From NCBI RefSeq assembly GCF_003343245.1, contig NZ_CP024901.1, forward strand, positions 5,022,001 to 5,086,000: a stretch of DNA of 64,000 nt, written 5' to 3'. Source of the DNA: Photorhabdus laumondii subsp. laumondii (GTDB taxonomy: Bacteria; Pseudomonadota; Gammaproteobacteria; Enterobacterales; Enterobacteriaceae). The position numbers were made by a program, and so were the translations under genes. This document shows, in pieces, positions 1 through 9,810 of the stretch; the first letter of the stretch is position 1, and each line of letters begins with the position of its first letter. The notes below the pieces were generated by a model that ran no database searches, was not told where the DNA came from, and saw only the letters and a list, made by a program, of their open reading frames with translations.

Positions 1-33
1 TCGCGATGCATCTTGAAATCCATAAGGTATAGA
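1..33 (-). repeat. ERIC element, partial (cut by window edge)
   Basis: The sequence reads TCGCGATGCATCTTGAAATC and then a CCATAAGGTATA end. This matches one terminus of the ERIC elements found elsewhere in the window, in reverse orientation. The rest lies outside the window. Confidence 0.8.
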
Positions 34-36
34 TCA

Positions 37-273
37 CTAACTCTTTTTCTCCGCGTCAAAGTCAAACAGATCTTTTAATTCAATCTGTAAACCACTTGCT
101 ATGACATTGATAACTTCAAGCGTGGGGTTCCTGACGCCACGTTCAATGCCACTGATATAAGTACGATCAAGCCCACATTTATCGGCAAAAGCTTCCTGAG
201 ACATACCAGATGCCATTCTGATATATCTAACTCTTTGTCCAAAAATGGATTTTATCGTGTTAGGTTTTTTCAT
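37..273 (-). CDS. Small XRE-family HTH transcriptional regulator
   Basis: This 78-residue protein is almost entirely one Cro/C1-type helix-turn-helix domain. The pattern GQRVRYIRMASGMSQEAFAD, then CGLDRTYISGIERGVRNPTL, is the classic HTH_3 signature of the XRE family. It has no second domain, so it resembles small repressors and the controller proteins of restriction systems or plasmid genes. An inverted repeat lies directly upstream of its start and would suit autorepression. No partner gene is visible in the window on its downstream side. The family call is secure; the target genes are unknown. Confidence 0.85.
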   Translation of the reverse strand: MKKPNTIKSIFGQRVRYIRMASGMSQEAFADKCGLDRTYISGIERGVRNPTLEVINVIASGLQIELKDLFDFDAEKKS

Positions 274-275
274 TC

Positions 276-302
276 GATAAGTATCGAACGATGTTACTTA
301 TC
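276..302. promoter_or_regulatory. Inverted repeat upstream of the XRE gene, possible operator
   Basis: GATAAGTA (276-283) and TACTTATC (295-302) form a perfect 8 bp inverted repeat with an 11 bp spacer, beginning 3 bp upstream of the XRE start codon. Its position suggests an operator for the regulator itself. This is inferred from position and symmetry only. Confidence 0.45.
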
Positions 303-624
303 AAACCACGGACTATAAGTCACGTTTTCCTGTAACTCGTGTTACTAATATGACTTACCGCAAAAATACGATGAATGATATTTTAATAACAAAGTGATCT
401 TGTCATTGGGAGGATTAAAACGCTCAATTATCATGGCACAAAAGGCATATATAGCTTCTCTTATCATTCGCTTCCTTAATGGCATAGACGCTACCGCCTT
501 TGTTTGGGATTACGCCAAACAAATATAACGTTACAAACCAAAAATATGAAAAATCTTCGAACACATTAATTAAATTAATTTATTTTATCAAGAAATTTGC
601 CAATCTGGTCGCAAGTATTATTTA
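303..624. other. Non-coding gap with one strong hairpin
   Basis: I see no convincing gene here. TTTGTTTGG (499-507) and CCAAACAAA (515-523) form a perfect 9 bp stem with a 7 nt loop. It is not followed by a clear T-run on either strand, so it is at best a weak terminator between the two minus-strand regulators. Confidence 0.5.
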
Positions 625-1290
625 TTAAGTACGATTTTTGCGCGTATAAGCCGCTAATACCGTACGTTCTGACTGCTCCAGATAGCTTTTTAACTCGGAG
701 GCCGCACTTTCTGGTTCACCTTTCTCAAGTAACGCCAAAATATGGGCATTCTGATCAATATAAGGAACATAAAAAAGTTCAGGATCGTTCAGATAACCAA
801 AAGCCAGCCGCAATTCCGCAGAAATATGCCCATAGAATGTTATCAGCCGTTCACTGTCAGTCAGTTCAACAATAGCTGAATGAAATGCCATATTTGCAGT
901 TCCTACACCGATCCAGTCCTGAGTATCACGACACCGTTTAGCCATTTCGATTGCACCGCGCATGTGTTCAACCGCAGGATGCATAGGATAAGATTGCGCC
1001 AATGCCTGACACTCAATAAGCCGCCGGATTCGATAAATATCGATAATAGAAGCGATACTCGGAGTGGCGACGAAAACACCACGGTTAGGTTCATATCGCA
1101 GTAACCCTTCCTGAGTCAGTACCCGAAAAACCTCACGTAATGTATTACGCGATATTTCAAGTTGTTCGCTCAAAGCCGCTTCTGATAGTCGTTGACCGGG
1201 TGATAGCTCCCCAATAATCAATTTCTGCCGGATAATATCTGTAACTTTTTCACTTAACGTCTTAGGAGAGGAATTATTTTTTTTCATCAT
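625..1290 (-). CDS. GntR-family (FadR/FCD type) transcriptional regulator
   Basis: The protein has an N-terminal winged helix (residues about 8-70, with GQRLSEAALSEQLEISRNTL and EGLLRYEPNRGVFV) followed by an all-helical FCD ligand domain, the FadR subgroup layout. I start it at the ATG at 1290, giving 221 residues as is usual for the subgroup. An upstream TTG at 1395 would add an uncharacteristic hydrophobic leader. It is divergent from the 5-oxoproline operon that starts at 1857, and a perfect palindrome (1564-1582) lies between them, so it is probably that operon's regulator. FCD regulators bind small carboxylic acids, and 5-oxoproline is a plausible ligand. Family certain; target and ligand inferred. 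Confidence 0.88.
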   Translation of the reverse strand: MMKKNNSSPKTLSEKVTDIIRQKLIIGELSPGQRLSEAALSEQLEISRNTLREVFRVLTQEGLLRYEPNRGVFVATPSIASIIDIYRIRRLIECQALAQSYPMHPAVEHMRGAIEMAKRCRDTQDWIGVGTANMAFHSAIVELTDSERLITFYGHISAELRLAFGYLNDPELFYVPYIDQNAHILALLEKGEPESAASELKSYLEQSERTVLAAYTRKNRT

Positions 1291-1563
1291 AATTAATTGA
1301 AAGAGCGGACCAAATGTCGCAAACCTGGCCACAAGCTCCCGGCTGCTAAAGATAAGAATGGCAGGCATCTTCACACATTCACCTACTGCCAGCAAGCATA
1401 GAGATTCCTCCCCACTGACTGTTTTCTACGCCAGAATGATTATTGCCTCATAATGGTGCATTAAACGCACCACCATAGAACATCACTATTATAAAAAGTG
1501 ATCTGCATTTCATTTTTATCATTAAAAAATAATTTTATTTGCCTATTCTTTCGCCTCACTCTA

Positions 1564-1582
1564 TTTATTGTTCAACAATAAA
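1564..1582. promoter_or_regulatory. Perfect palindrome, candidate operator of the GntR regulator
   Basis: TTTATTGTT, a central C, then AACAATAAA makes a perfect 19 bp palindrome in the gap between the FCD regulator and the 5-oxoproline operon. Further AACAATA half-sites follow at about 1587-1602. Location and symmetry fit a dimeric GntR operator. No promoter hexamers could be assigned with confidence. Confidence 0.5.
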
Positions 1583-1643
1583 AAAACAATAATTTAACAA
1601 TAAATGCAAATTATCCAACGATGGTACGCATATTGCTTAGATA

Positions 1644-1770
1644 TATACCCTATGGATTTCAAGATGCATCGCGGCGGCAAGGGAGCGAATCCCCGGGAGC
1701 ATAGATAACTATGTGACCGGGGTGAGTGAGTGCAGCCAACAAAGAAGCAACTTGAAAGATAACGGGTATA
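1644..1770 (+). repeat. ERIC element
   Basis: A full-length ERIC-like element of about 127 bp. Its ends (TATACCCTATGGATTTCAAG and CTTGAAAGATAACGGGTATA) are imperfect inverted repeats, and the core CCCCGGGAGCATAG...CTATGTGACCGGGG folds back. It lies about 86 bp upstream of the first gene of the 5-oxoproline operon and would be part of its leader if transcription starts further up. Confidence 0.93.
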
Positions 1771-1856
1771 CATTTATCTACTATCTACCACACAGGAATT
1801 CAACCTATGACGACACAGCAAGCAACCGCGATTTTTATCCACCGAGGTGACACACC

Positions 1857-2585
1857 ATGCAACAGATTGTGAATCTATGGCCGTTGATTGGCATCGCGGT
1901 TATTGTCGTGGGTTTTTTACTTAGGTTTAACCCGGTATTGGTAGTGATTGTCGCAGGGATCATTACCGGGCTGGCCGCTCATATGCCGATCACAGCGATT
2001 CTGGAAAAACTAGGTTCCGGCTTCCTTAATACCCGAAATTTGCCACTAATTTTGCTGTTGCCGCTGGCAACTATCGGTCTTTTAGAACGGCACGGCTTAA
2101 AAGAACGAGCTCAAACCTGGATTAGCAATATTAAAACAGCAACCGCCGGACGTTTGCTGATCATCTATCTGTTCATTCGTGAAATAACCGCTGCGCTAGG
2201 GCTGACCAGTTTAGGAGGGCACCCGCAAATGGTGCGTCCATTGCTGGCACCAATGGTAGAAGGGGCTACGGAAAACCGTCATCATGACCTACCTGACGAT
2301 ATACGTTATCGCCTGCGGGCCATGTCAGCAGCAACCGACAATGTTGGCCTTTTCTTCGGTGAGGATATTTTCGTCGCCTTTGGTGCAATCATCTTTATGC
2401 ATAACTTTATGCTAGAGTCTGGCGGTATCCAAACGGAACCGCTACATATCGCTATGTGGGGAATTCCTACCGCCATCTGTGCCTTCCTAATCCACGCTTT
2501 CCGCTTGTCTCGTCTTGACCACCAGATCGCTACCAAGCTGGCAGCACTGAATGGCATGGACAAAAATCGCAGTAAGGTGGAGTAA
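1857..2585 (+). CDS. DUF969 family membrane protein, 5-oxoproline operon
   Basis: A 242-residue hydrophobic protein with several membrane segments, starting WPLIGIAVIVVGFLLRFNPV. It matches the DUF969 family. DUF969 is nearly always paired with DUF979 next to pcp and the pxp genes, as here, and the pair is thought to form a transporter for 5-oxoproline or a related compound; that function is inferred from context. The start ATG has a GAGGTG ribosome site. A short overlapping reading frame (1807-1872) precedes it, but I do not call it a gene. The stop overlaps the next start (TAATG), which indicates translational coupling. Confidence 0.88.
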   Translation: MQQIVNLWPLIGIAVIVVGFLLRFNPVLVVIVAGIITGLAAHMPITAILEKLGSGFLNTRNLPLILLLPLATIGLLERHGLKERAQTWISNIKTATAGRLLIIYLFIREITAALGLTSLGGHPQMVRPLLAPMVEGATENRHHDLPDDIRYRLRAMSAATDNVGLFFGEDIFVAFGAIIFMHNFMLESGGIQTEPLHIAMWGIPTAICAFLIHAFRLSRLDHQIATKLAALNGMDKNRSKVE

Positions 2586-3601
2586 TGTTTCAGCAACAAT
2601 ATCTTTATTGGCTGGCAGGCGTGATTCTGTTGGCCGTAGCCACAATGTCTTGGCGTGATCACACCAACCCCCGCCGCCTGACCACCAGCTTGTTCTGGGC
2701 GCTATATGGCATCGTATTTTTAGTAGGCGACTGGACTTACCGCTTAATAGCACTATGGGCAGACAGCGAAGCCGAGGCCCAAAAGATGCTACATATCGGT
2801 GTCGGGCTAATCGTCGTATTGATGGCACTGACGGCTGGTTTTGGCGGTGTGCGATTGGGTAGCTACCATCAACGCACACCTCAGCAACGGCAGGAAAGTG
2901 CCTCCCGTTTGGGTAATCGCCTCTTTCTTCCCGCACTGGCAATCCCTATCGTCACGGTGATCGGCGTATTACTGTTTAACCACATCCCTGAGTTACAACA
3001 GGCGCTGTTCGGTAGCGGCAACCATGCCACCTTGGTAACGCTGTTTTCCATGACAGTAGGCTGCTTAGTCGGATATGGCGTTGCACTGAAAATGACACGT
3101 GAAAATGTAACTCAATCAACCCAAGAGGCGCGCCGCTTACTGGATTCCATCGGTTGGGCGTTTATCCTGCCACAGATATTAGCGACGCTAGGACTATTAT
3201 TTACCGTAGCAGGTGTCGGTACCGCAATTTCTCACCTGACTGAACATTATTTAGCGGTGGATAATCGATTGATCGCGGTAGCGACATACATACTCGGTAT
3301 GGCGTTATTGACGATGATAATGGGCAACGCTTTCGCTGCGTTCCCGATTGTTACCGCCGGGATCGGCATTCCCATTCTAGTACTGCAACATGGCGGTAAT
3401 CCAGCGGTCATGGCCGCCATCGGTATGTTCTCGGGCTATTGCGGTACATTGATGACCCCAATGGCCGCAAACTTCAATATCGTTCCAGCCGCTCTGTTGG
3501 AATTACCAAATCGCAATGCGGTCATTAAAGCACAAATCCCCACGGGAATAGCGCTGTTGATTGCCAATGTTTTTCTGCTCTATTTTTTGATGTTTTTGTA
3601 A
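2585..3601 (+). CDS. DUF979 family membrane protein, 5-oxoproline operon
   Basis: A 338-residue polytopic membrane protein of the DUF979 family. It has about nine hydrophobic stretches, and the C-terminal half has the glycine-rich GNAFAAFPIVTAGIGIPILV and GYCGTLMTPMAANFN segments typical of the family. It overlaps the DUF969 stop by one base and ends 9 bp before pcp, so the two membrane proteins and the peptidase are almost certainly co-transcribed. The likely role, with DUF969, is uptake of 5-oxoproline or pyroglutamyl compounds. This rests on conserved gene neighbourhood, not on any motif with known transport chemistry. Confidence 0.87.
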   Translation: MFQQQYLYWLAGVILLAVATMSWRDHTNPRRLTTSLFWALYGIVFLVGDWTYRLIALWADSEAEAQKMLHIGVGLIVVLMALTAGFGGVRLGSYHQRTPQQRQESASRLGNRLFLPALAIPIVTVIGVLLFNHIPELQQALFGSGNHATLVTLFSMTVGCLVGYGVALKMTRENVTQSTQEARRLLDSIGWAFILPQILATLGLLFTVAGVGTAISHLTEHYLAVDNRLIAVATYILGMALLTMIMGNAFAAFPIVTAGIGIPILVLQHGGNPAVMAAIGMFSGYCGTLMTPMAANFNIVPAALLELPNRNAVIKAQIPTGIALLIANVFLLYFLMFL

Positions 3602-3610
3602 GGATATCCT

Positions 3611-4273
3611 ATGAAAACCGTTCTGATTACCGCTTTTGAACCTTTTGACGGTGAAGCCATCAATCCATCGTGGGAGTCGGTCAGGCAATTGCAAAACCAA
3701 CAGCTATCTGGAGCACATATTGAGACACGCCAGCTCCCATGTGTATTCAATACTTCTCTCACCTGCCTGTACGCAGCTATTGATGAGATACAACCTGAAC
3801 TCGTCATTGCCGTGGGACAAGCAGGAGGCAGGCCAGATATCACGGTGGAACGCATAGCGATTAACATCAACGACGCACGTATTCCCGATAATCAGGGCAA
3901 TCAACCCATTGATACCCCAATCGTAGCAACAGGCCCGGCGGCCTACTTTTCCACCCTACCGATCAAAGCGATCGTCAGTGGCCTGCAAACCGCAGGGGTT
4001 CCTGCTTCGATTTCACAGAGTGCCGGCACATATATCTGCAACCATGTCATGTATGGCCTGCTGCACCATCTGGCACTGACTTATCCCAAAGTACGTGGTG
4101 GATTAGTACGTGGTGGATTTATCCATATTCCCTACCTGCCTGAACAGGCGGTAAAACACCCCGGTACGCCAAGTATGGCGCTGGAAACAATAACAATGGC
4201 ACTGAAAATCGCTATTAATCAAGCATTAGAAAACAGTGGGGACATTGCTATTAGCGGAGGAATGACTCATTAG
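3611..4273 (+). CDS. pcp: Pyrrolidone-carboxylate peptidase (pyroglutamyl peptidase I)
   Basis: This cytoplasmic cysteine peptidase (family C15) removes N-terminal 5-oxoproline from peptides. The [15 protein letters not shown] start, the Cys in [14 protein letters not shown] (residue 143) and the His in [12 protein letters not shown] (residue 172) are the family hallmarks. The 220-residue length is five more than usual. The excess is explained by a perfect-looking 15 bp tandem duplication (4091-4105 and 4106-4120) that gives [10 protein letters not shown] immediately before the catalytic His loop. Its product, 5-oxoproline, is the substrate of the PxpABC enzyme encoded downstream. A good AAGGATA ribosome site precedes the ATG. 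Confidence 0.95.
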   Translation: MKTVLITAFEPFDGEAINPSWESVRQLQNQQLSGAHIETRQLPCVFNTSLTCLYAAIDEIQPELVIAVGQAGGRPDITVERIAININDARIPDNQGNQPIDTPIVATGPAAYFSTLPIKAIVSGLQTAGVPASISQSAGTYICNHVMYGLLHHLALTYPKVRGGLVRGGFIHIPYLPEQAVKHPGTPSMALETITMALKIAINQALENSGDIAISGGMTH

Positions 4274-4377
4274 TTCAACGTCTACCGGCGTAACAGAAAT
4301 TGCCTATCTGTAGAGCTGATAAGCATCCTGAATTTTTTACTACTTTTTTAGAGATCACTTTGATTGGGGTTACGACT

Positions 4378-5136
4378 ATGAACATGATTGATTTAAACAG
4401 CGATCTTGGCGAAGGCTTTGGTCAATGGAAAATGGGTGACGATAATACCATGCTGAGCATTGTCACCAGCGCCAATGTCGCGTGTGGATTTCATGCTGGT
4501 GATCCCGCCGGGATCTTTCAAACCTTAAAATCTGCCCACAAAAATCAGGTAGTGATCGGTGCTCATGTCTCTTATCCAGATCTGGTCGGATTTGGTCGCC
4601 GTAATATGGATGTTTCCAGTAATGAGCTGATCGCGGATGTTATTTACCAGATTGGCGCGTTGAAAGGGTTGGCCGTGGCGGCAGGAACCACCGTAAGTTA
4701 TGTTAAACCGCACGGTGCACTGTATAACACCATTGCCCACAATGAATACCAAGCCCTTGCCGTTATTACCGCGATTCGTGAAGTGGATGACAATTTAGTG
4801 CTGGTTGGATTAGCTGGCTCAAAACTATTGGATTTAGCGCAGGAAAACGGTTTACGTACCGTTGCGGAAGCCTTTGCTGACAGAGCTTACACTCCACAAG
4901 GCACGCTAGTTTCCCGCCGGGAAAAAGGGTCTGTGCTTCATGACGCTAATCTCGTTGCCCGACGCATGTTGCAATTGGTGACCGAAGGAGGAGTTGAAGC
5001 CATTGATGGTAGCTTTACCCGTATTCAGGCAGATTCCATCTGTGTTCATGGTGACAGCCCAGACGCGGTGGAAATGGCACGTCAGGTGAAACTAACCCTG
5101 CAACAAGCTGGGATCACCGTACGCTCCTTTATTTAA
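4378..5136 (+). CDS. pxpA: 5-oxoprolinase subunit A (LamB/YcsF family)
   Basis: A 252-residue LamB/YcsF protein, one of the three components of the bacterial ATP-dependent 5-oxoprolinase that opens 5-oxoproline to glutamate. Family motifs include the N-terminal [12 protein letters not shown], the ACGFHAGDP loop, GAHVSYPD and the KPHGALYN segment. I start it at the ATG at 4378; an upstream in-frame TTG at 4300 would add 26 unconserved residues. It sits between pcp and the fused pxpB-pxpC gene, the expected context for glutamate recovery from pyroglutamyl peptides. Confidence 0.95.
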
Positions 5137-5153
5137 ATACCCAGGGGTGCCTA

Positions 5154-6767
5154 GTGCGTTTTTTACCTGTTAATTTAGATGCCATTATTGTCGAGCTTCA
5201 TGATCTGAATGAAACGCTGGCGTTATTTGATTCACTTAACGCTCATCCCATTCCAGGCGTAGAAGAAATTATTCCAGCGGCCAGAACACTGTTGATTCGA
5301 TTTCGTCCCAATGTGGTTTCCACCGTCAAACTTGCCGGAAATATCAACGGCCGCAACCTGAATACACTGGATAGGACAACCGGGAAACTCGTTGAAATCC
5401 CGGTGTATTACACTGGTGAAGATCTGGAAGAAGTGGCAGAAATCCTCAGTATCACCACACAGGAAGTTATTCAGCGGCATACCGAAAGCGAGTACACCGT
5501 TGCTTTTACCGGATTCGCCCCCGGATTTGCCTATTTAGTCGCAGAGTCAGATCGTTTACATGTTCCTCGCAGGACAACCCCAAGAGCCCGCATTCCTGCG
5601 GGATCAGTCGGCCTAGCCGGAGAATTCAGTGGAATATACCCTCAAGCCACTCCGGGAGGTTGGCAAATCATCGGTATCACGCCAGAACGCATGTGGGATC
5701 TCTCACGTTCTCCCTCTTCCCTGTTACAACCCGGTTTCCGGGTACGTTTCAGAGATCAACGCAAAGGCGCAGCAATCTCTATCACTAAAGCCGAAATCCC
5801 TGTTGCCCCCATAGAGGACGTTCTACCTTCGCAAGTTGATAAACACGCCTCGCTGGAAATCCTAACCACTGGAATACAAACACTTTTTCAGGATTTAGGC
5901 CGTTCAGGACAGGCTAGTTTAGGTATTTCCGCTGCCGGAGCGCTAGATAAAACAGCGCTGAGAAGTGCCAACCGGATCGCCGGTAATCCTTCGGATAATG
6001 CCTGTCTGGAAATTGTGCAAGGAGGATTAAGCTTCATTTCTCATGGCAATGTCATTATCGCGGTTACAGGTGCTGACTGCCCAATCACTGTTCAAACAAC
6101 ATCTGGCCGAAAGTTTCAGGTTGATGGCTATCAGCCTATTGATCTGAGCGAAGGCGATAAAGTGACATTAGGAACGCCCAAAGCGGGAATGCGTTCTTAT
6201 TTGGCGGTGCGTGGCAGCTTTGCCAAGCAACCTATTCTCTCCAGCCTCTCTTACGACACGCTGGCACACGTTGGCCCCAAGCCAATCGCTATAGGCGATA
6301 TTTTGGATATTCTTACTGTGACGCAGGGTTGTGCGGTATCAATGGATGAAAGCCCGGCTTTCAATATGCCCACCACTGACGATATCGTTACACTGGACAT
6401 TATTCTAGGGCCGCGCACCGACTGGTTCACCGCAGAAGCGCTATCCCTGCTACAAAACCAACTTTGGCAAGTTACACCACAATCTAATCGAGTTGGTATT
6501 CGTCTGTACGGAGACACACCATTATCGCGTCTTAACCATAAAGAGTTACCGAGTGAGGGAACGACCACCGGCGCAATTCAGGTTCCTGCCAGTGGTCAAC
6601 CGGTTTTGTTTTTAGCCGATCACCCTTTGACCGGTGGCTATCCAGTCATTGGTTCCGTTGCCAACTATCATCTCGATCTTGCGGGACAAATTCCTGTCAA
6701 TGCCCGTATCCGCTTCAACCCAATCACTGAATTTCATGAAATAAAAGAGAGCGATTGCCGCTTATGA
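5154..6767 (+). CDS. Fused 5-oxoprolinase subunits B and C (KipI-KipA type)
   Basis: This 537-residue protein joins two subunits that are separate in E. coli. Residues about 1-220 are the AHS1/KipI (PxpB) domain, with [27 protein letters not shown] and TPGGWQIIG. Residues about 235-530 are the AHS2/KipA (PxpC) domain, with [20 protein letters not shown] and the C-terminal [20 protein letters not shown]. The start is GTG at 5154. With PxpA it should form the ATP-dependent 5-oxoprolinase. The same AHS1/AHS2 pair occurs in urea carboxylase, which also carries biotin carboxylase and BCCP domains, so the biotin enzyme encoded directly downstream may be a functional partner. Fusion and family are clear; the partnership is inferred. 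Confidence 0.93.
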   Translation: MRFLPVNLDAIIVELHDLNETLALFDSLNAHPIPGVEEIIPAARTLLIRFRPNVVSTVKLAGNINGRNLNTLDRTTGKLVEIPVYYTGEDLEEVAEILSITTQEVIQRHTESEYTVAFTGFAPGFAYLVAESDRLHVPRRTTPRARIPAGSVGLAGEFSGIYPQATPGGWQIIGITPERMWDLSRSPSSLLQPGFRVRFRDQRKGAAISITKAEIPVAPIEDVLPSQVDKHASLEILTTGIQTLFQDLGRSGQASLGISAAGALDKTALRSANRIAGNPSDNACLEIVQGGLSFISHGNVIIAVTGADCPITVQTTSGRKFQVDGYQPIDLSEGDKVTLGTPKAGMRSYLAVRGSFAKQPILSSLSYDTLAHVGPKPIAIGDILDILTVTQGCAVSMDESPAFNMPTTDDIVTLDIILGPRTDWFTAEALSLLQNQLWQVTPQSNRVGIRLYGDTPLSRLNHKELPSEGTTTGAIQVPASGQPVLFLADHPLTGGYPVIGSVANYHLDLAGQIPVNARIRFNPITEFHEIKESDCRL

Positions 6768-8554
6768 GTACCGCAATGACCATGAATATTAAAAACTATC
6801 CCATAAAAAAAGTTTTGATTGCTAACCGCGGTGAAATCGCCGTCCGTATCATCCGTGCCTGCCGGGATTATGGTTTACAATCTATCGCCGTCTACGCTGA
6901 TTCGGACATCAATGCACAACATGTACGATTGGCTGATGAGGCTTATAGTTTAGGCGGAAACCGCCCCGCTGATACCTATCTCAATATTCCCCAATTATTG
7001 GATATTGCGAAACGTTCAGGTGCCGACATGGTACATCCCGGATACGGATTTCTGGCTGAACGAGCAGAATTTGCCCGTGCAGTTATTCATGCAGGGTTGA
7101 TCTGGGTTGGTCCTGAACCAGAGACAATTGATACTTTGGGTGACAAAGTTAAAGCACGCAAAATTGCCCAACAGGTAGGTGCCCCACAGGTTTCAGGTAC
7201 AGAAGAACCGGTGAAAAACGCAGAGGAAGCTCTGGCGTTTGCCGAACAATATGGCCTGCCAATCGCAATTAAAGCGGCATATGGCGGTGGTGGACGTGGC
7301 ATGAAAGTGGCATGGCGGCTTGATGAAGTCACCGAACTCTACAATTCGGCTGTTCGTGAAGCAACAGCGGCCTTTGGTCGTGGAGAATGTTTCATTGAAC
7401 AGTTCCTGGATAAACCTCGTCATATCGAAGCGCAAATTCTGGCTGATAAACATGGCAATGTGGTGGTACTTGGTACACGTGATTGTTCACTGCAACGACG
7501 TAACCAAAAATTGGTAGAAGAAGCACCGGCCCCATTTTTGGCTGAACATCAGCGCCAGCGTATTCATCAAGCAGCACAAGATATTTGCACCGCTGCTGGT
7601 TATATTGGAGCCGGAACAGTGGAATTTCTCCTCAGTGCAGACGGCACGATCTCCTTTCTGGAAGTCAATACTCGCTTGCAGGTCGAACATCCGGTCACCG
7701 AAGAAACCACAGGGATCGACATTGTGGTAGAACAATTTCGAATTGCCGAAGGTAAACCTTTATCATTGACCTCAACGCCTATTCCTTTAGGCCATTCTTT
7801 CGAGTTCCGTATTAACGCAGAAGATGCGGGTAAAGGATTTTTGCCGACACCCGGAACCGTGACAGTATTTTCTCCCCCTTCCGGCCCAGGCATAAGATTG
7901 GATTCCGGTGTTGCAGCAGGTTCCACCATCCCTGACACTTTTGATTCGCTGATGGCTAAGTTGATTGTCACCGGAGCAACCCGCCAACAAGCTATTGCCC
8001 GTGCGCAGCGGGCATTACAGGAATTCAGCATTAAAGGCGTTGCCTCAGTATTGCCTTTTCATCGAGCAGTGATGGAGCATCCTGATTTTATTTCCGATGA
8101 CACATTTAACGTTCATACTCGTTGGATCGAAACTGACTTTATCAATGATATAAAAATATCTCCGCGTCAGGAAAATCATTATCAAGAAAAGGTAACACGT
8201 ACTTTTATTGAAATTAATGGCCGTCGGCATGAACTAGGGCTACCAGCCGAATTATTAAAAGGGCTTTCATTGCCTGATTCTGGGCGAAATTCCATCATTG
8301 AAAACAAAAATAGTGAAATGGAGAGGACAATAACAGCACCGAATCCCGTCTCAGCACCAATATCCGGCGTTTTACAATCCTGGTATGTGCAGGAGGGTGA
8401 TGAAGTTAAACAAGGTGATGTCATTGCTGTCATGGAAGCAATGAAAATGGAAACGCAACTCACCGCACATCGTTCTGGAAAAATCGTTATCTATGTAGAA
8501 GAAGGCGGTTATCAACAGGCAGGAAATGTACTGGCAAGTATTAACGATGATTAA
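6764..8554 (+). CDS. Biotin carboxylase-BCCP fusion protein of the 5-oxoproline operon
   Basis: Starting at the ATG that overlaps the previous stop (ATGA), the protein is 596 residues. It contains a biotin carboxylase ATP-grasp unit ([21 protein letters not shown] at the N-terminus, [26 protein letters not shown]) and a C-terminal biotinyl domain with the lysine in EAMKMET. It is therefore a self-biotinylated carboxylase half-enzyme. No carboxyltransferase subunit is encoded nearby; instead the neighbour is the KipI-KipA protein, which resembles the carboxyltransferase part of urea carboxylase. It is probably not the housekeeping acetyl-CoA carboxylase, whose AccB and AccC are normally separate proteins. 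The carboxylation substrate is unknown. Confidence 0.9.
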   Translation: MSTAMTMNIKNYPIKKVLIANRGEIAVRIIRACRDYGLQSIAVYADSDINAQHVRLADEAYSLGGNRPADTYLNIPQLLDIAKRSGADMVHPGYGFLAERAEFARAVIHAGLIWVGPEPETIDTLGDKVKARKIAQQVGAPQVSGTEEPVKNAEEALAFAEQYGLPIAIKAAYGGGGRGMKVAWRLDEVTELYNSAVREATAAFGRGECFIEQFLDKPRHIEAQILADKHGNVVVLGTRDCSLQRRNQKLVEEAPAPFLAEHQRQRIHQAAQDICTAAGYIGAGTVEFLLSADGTISFLEVNTRLQVEHPVTEETTGIDIVVEQFRIAEGKPLSLTSTPIPLGHSFEFRINAEDAGKGFLPTPGTVTVFSPPSGPGIRLDSGVAAGSTIPDTFDSLMAKLIVTGATRQQAIARAQRALQEFSIKGVASVLPFHRAVMEHPDFISDDTFNVHTRWIETDFINDIKISPRQENHYQEKVTRTFIEINGRRHELGLPAELLKGLSLPDSGRNSIIENKNSEMERTITAPNPVSAPISGVLQSWYVQEGDEVKQGDVIAVMEAMKMETQLTAHRSGKIVIYVEEGGYQQAGNVLASINDD

Positions 8555-8610
8555 TAATGACGATAATTGGCTAATTTGACACATAAATTCACATTACCCA
8601 ATACAACATC

Positions 8611-8642
8611 AAATTGTACGGATAATTTCCGTACAATTTTAA
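8611..8642 (+). terminator. Rho-independent terminator of the 5-oxoproline operon
   Basis: AAATTGTACGG (8611-8621) and CCGTACAATTT (8629-8639) form an 11 bp perfect stem with a 7 nt AT loop and T residues following. It lies 57 bp after the last gene of the operon. A second, weaker symmetric element centred on GGTTAATTAACC (8686-8697) follows. Confidence 0.8.
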
Positions 8643-9716
8643 TGAAAAGATTAAAATTAAAATGCAAGCAATATCGTAAAAAAGAGGTTAATTAACCCCT
8701 TTATGGATAGAAAAAAATAACTATTAATGGCAATGTTTTTAATCATTTCGTTAATATTGACAATAAGATAAATAAGTCATCACACGATTTAAAACCTGTT
8801 TACTGGTTAGATTAACTATTAATAAAACGCTTTCATTTTTATCCGAAAGAAATATTTATTAAATATTTTGATATCATATATTTCAATTGAAAATTGAGGA
8901 GCTATTAAAACCAGCAATAAACATGAAAATATTTCAACAAAATAAAAAACAAAGATAATATCATTTACTAATGATTATTAAGCGATAAATAACATGATAA
9001 TTTGTGACTGTTTTTACCTATATTTAAGCAATTAAGAAATCATTAACTCATTATAAATTATCGGTTATAAATAGTGCATGGATTTATTTTCTACATCTGA
9101 CAATATAAATACATTTACCAAACAAAAAAAACAAAATAAAACATACAGTTAAAATATTGTGTTATATCAACAAGATATAAATAAAATTTCACAAAAATAA
9201 ATCAATAAAAATATTATGAGCCATATACTATACATACTTATATTTTCAAGAAATATATTAAAGACAACCTCTGATTTTATTCAGACCATAGAAATATTAT
9301 TTCATAAAAAGATAATGTTTCTCATTTAATAATCCATCATATAGATATGATAATTATGCACATATCATACACATCTATTTGAATAGTATATAAACGTACT
9401 ATTACAACAATATCATAATATTAAATCATTTAATTGTTTTACATTTCCTTTACAATTATCAACACAATTTAAAACTATAATGAATTCATATATGTTCTTA
9501 CAAACACATTTTTATATAGATTAGCATCACAATTTCAACATTACTCAACAAAATAATAAATCAAATAATTGCAATTACCATTAAACATAATACTATATTA
9601 ATAGTGTAATAAAATTTTTATTTACAATATTTTCCTAATGGTTAAAAAATAAGACCAAGATAAAAAACAAATTCAGAAGCATTGATTAAAAAGGAAAAAT
9701 ATTCGTTACTTGAAAT
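8643..9716. other. 1.1 kb AT-rich non-coding stretch
   Basis: No supported reading frame occurs on either strand, and the sequence is strikingly AT-rich with many short A and T runs. I saw no tRNA, clear hairpin series or gene remnant. It separates the 5-oxoproline operon from rtcB. Such composition suits a silenced or decayed region or a long regulatory region, but nothing specific supports either. Confidence 0.6.
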
Positions 9717-9774
9717 TATACCCAATGGATTTCAAGATGCATCCAAAGAGGCAACCTGAAAGATAACGGGTATA
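9717..9774 (+). repeat. ERIC element with internal deletion
   Basis: Both ERIC termini are present (TATACCCAATGGATTTCAAG and the AGATAACGGGTATA end), but the central part is missing, leaving about 58 bp. It ends 36 bp before the rtcB start codon, so it is within or next to the rtcB leader. Confidence 0.85.
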
Positions 9775-9810
9775 TAATAACAGTGACGGCTAAGTAATCA
9801 GGAGAACAAT

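Noticed and set aside
1807..1872. 21-codon frame overlapping the DUF969 start, possible leader peptide
   Set aside because: No codon pattern suggesting attenuation and only a moderate ribosome site; could be chance.
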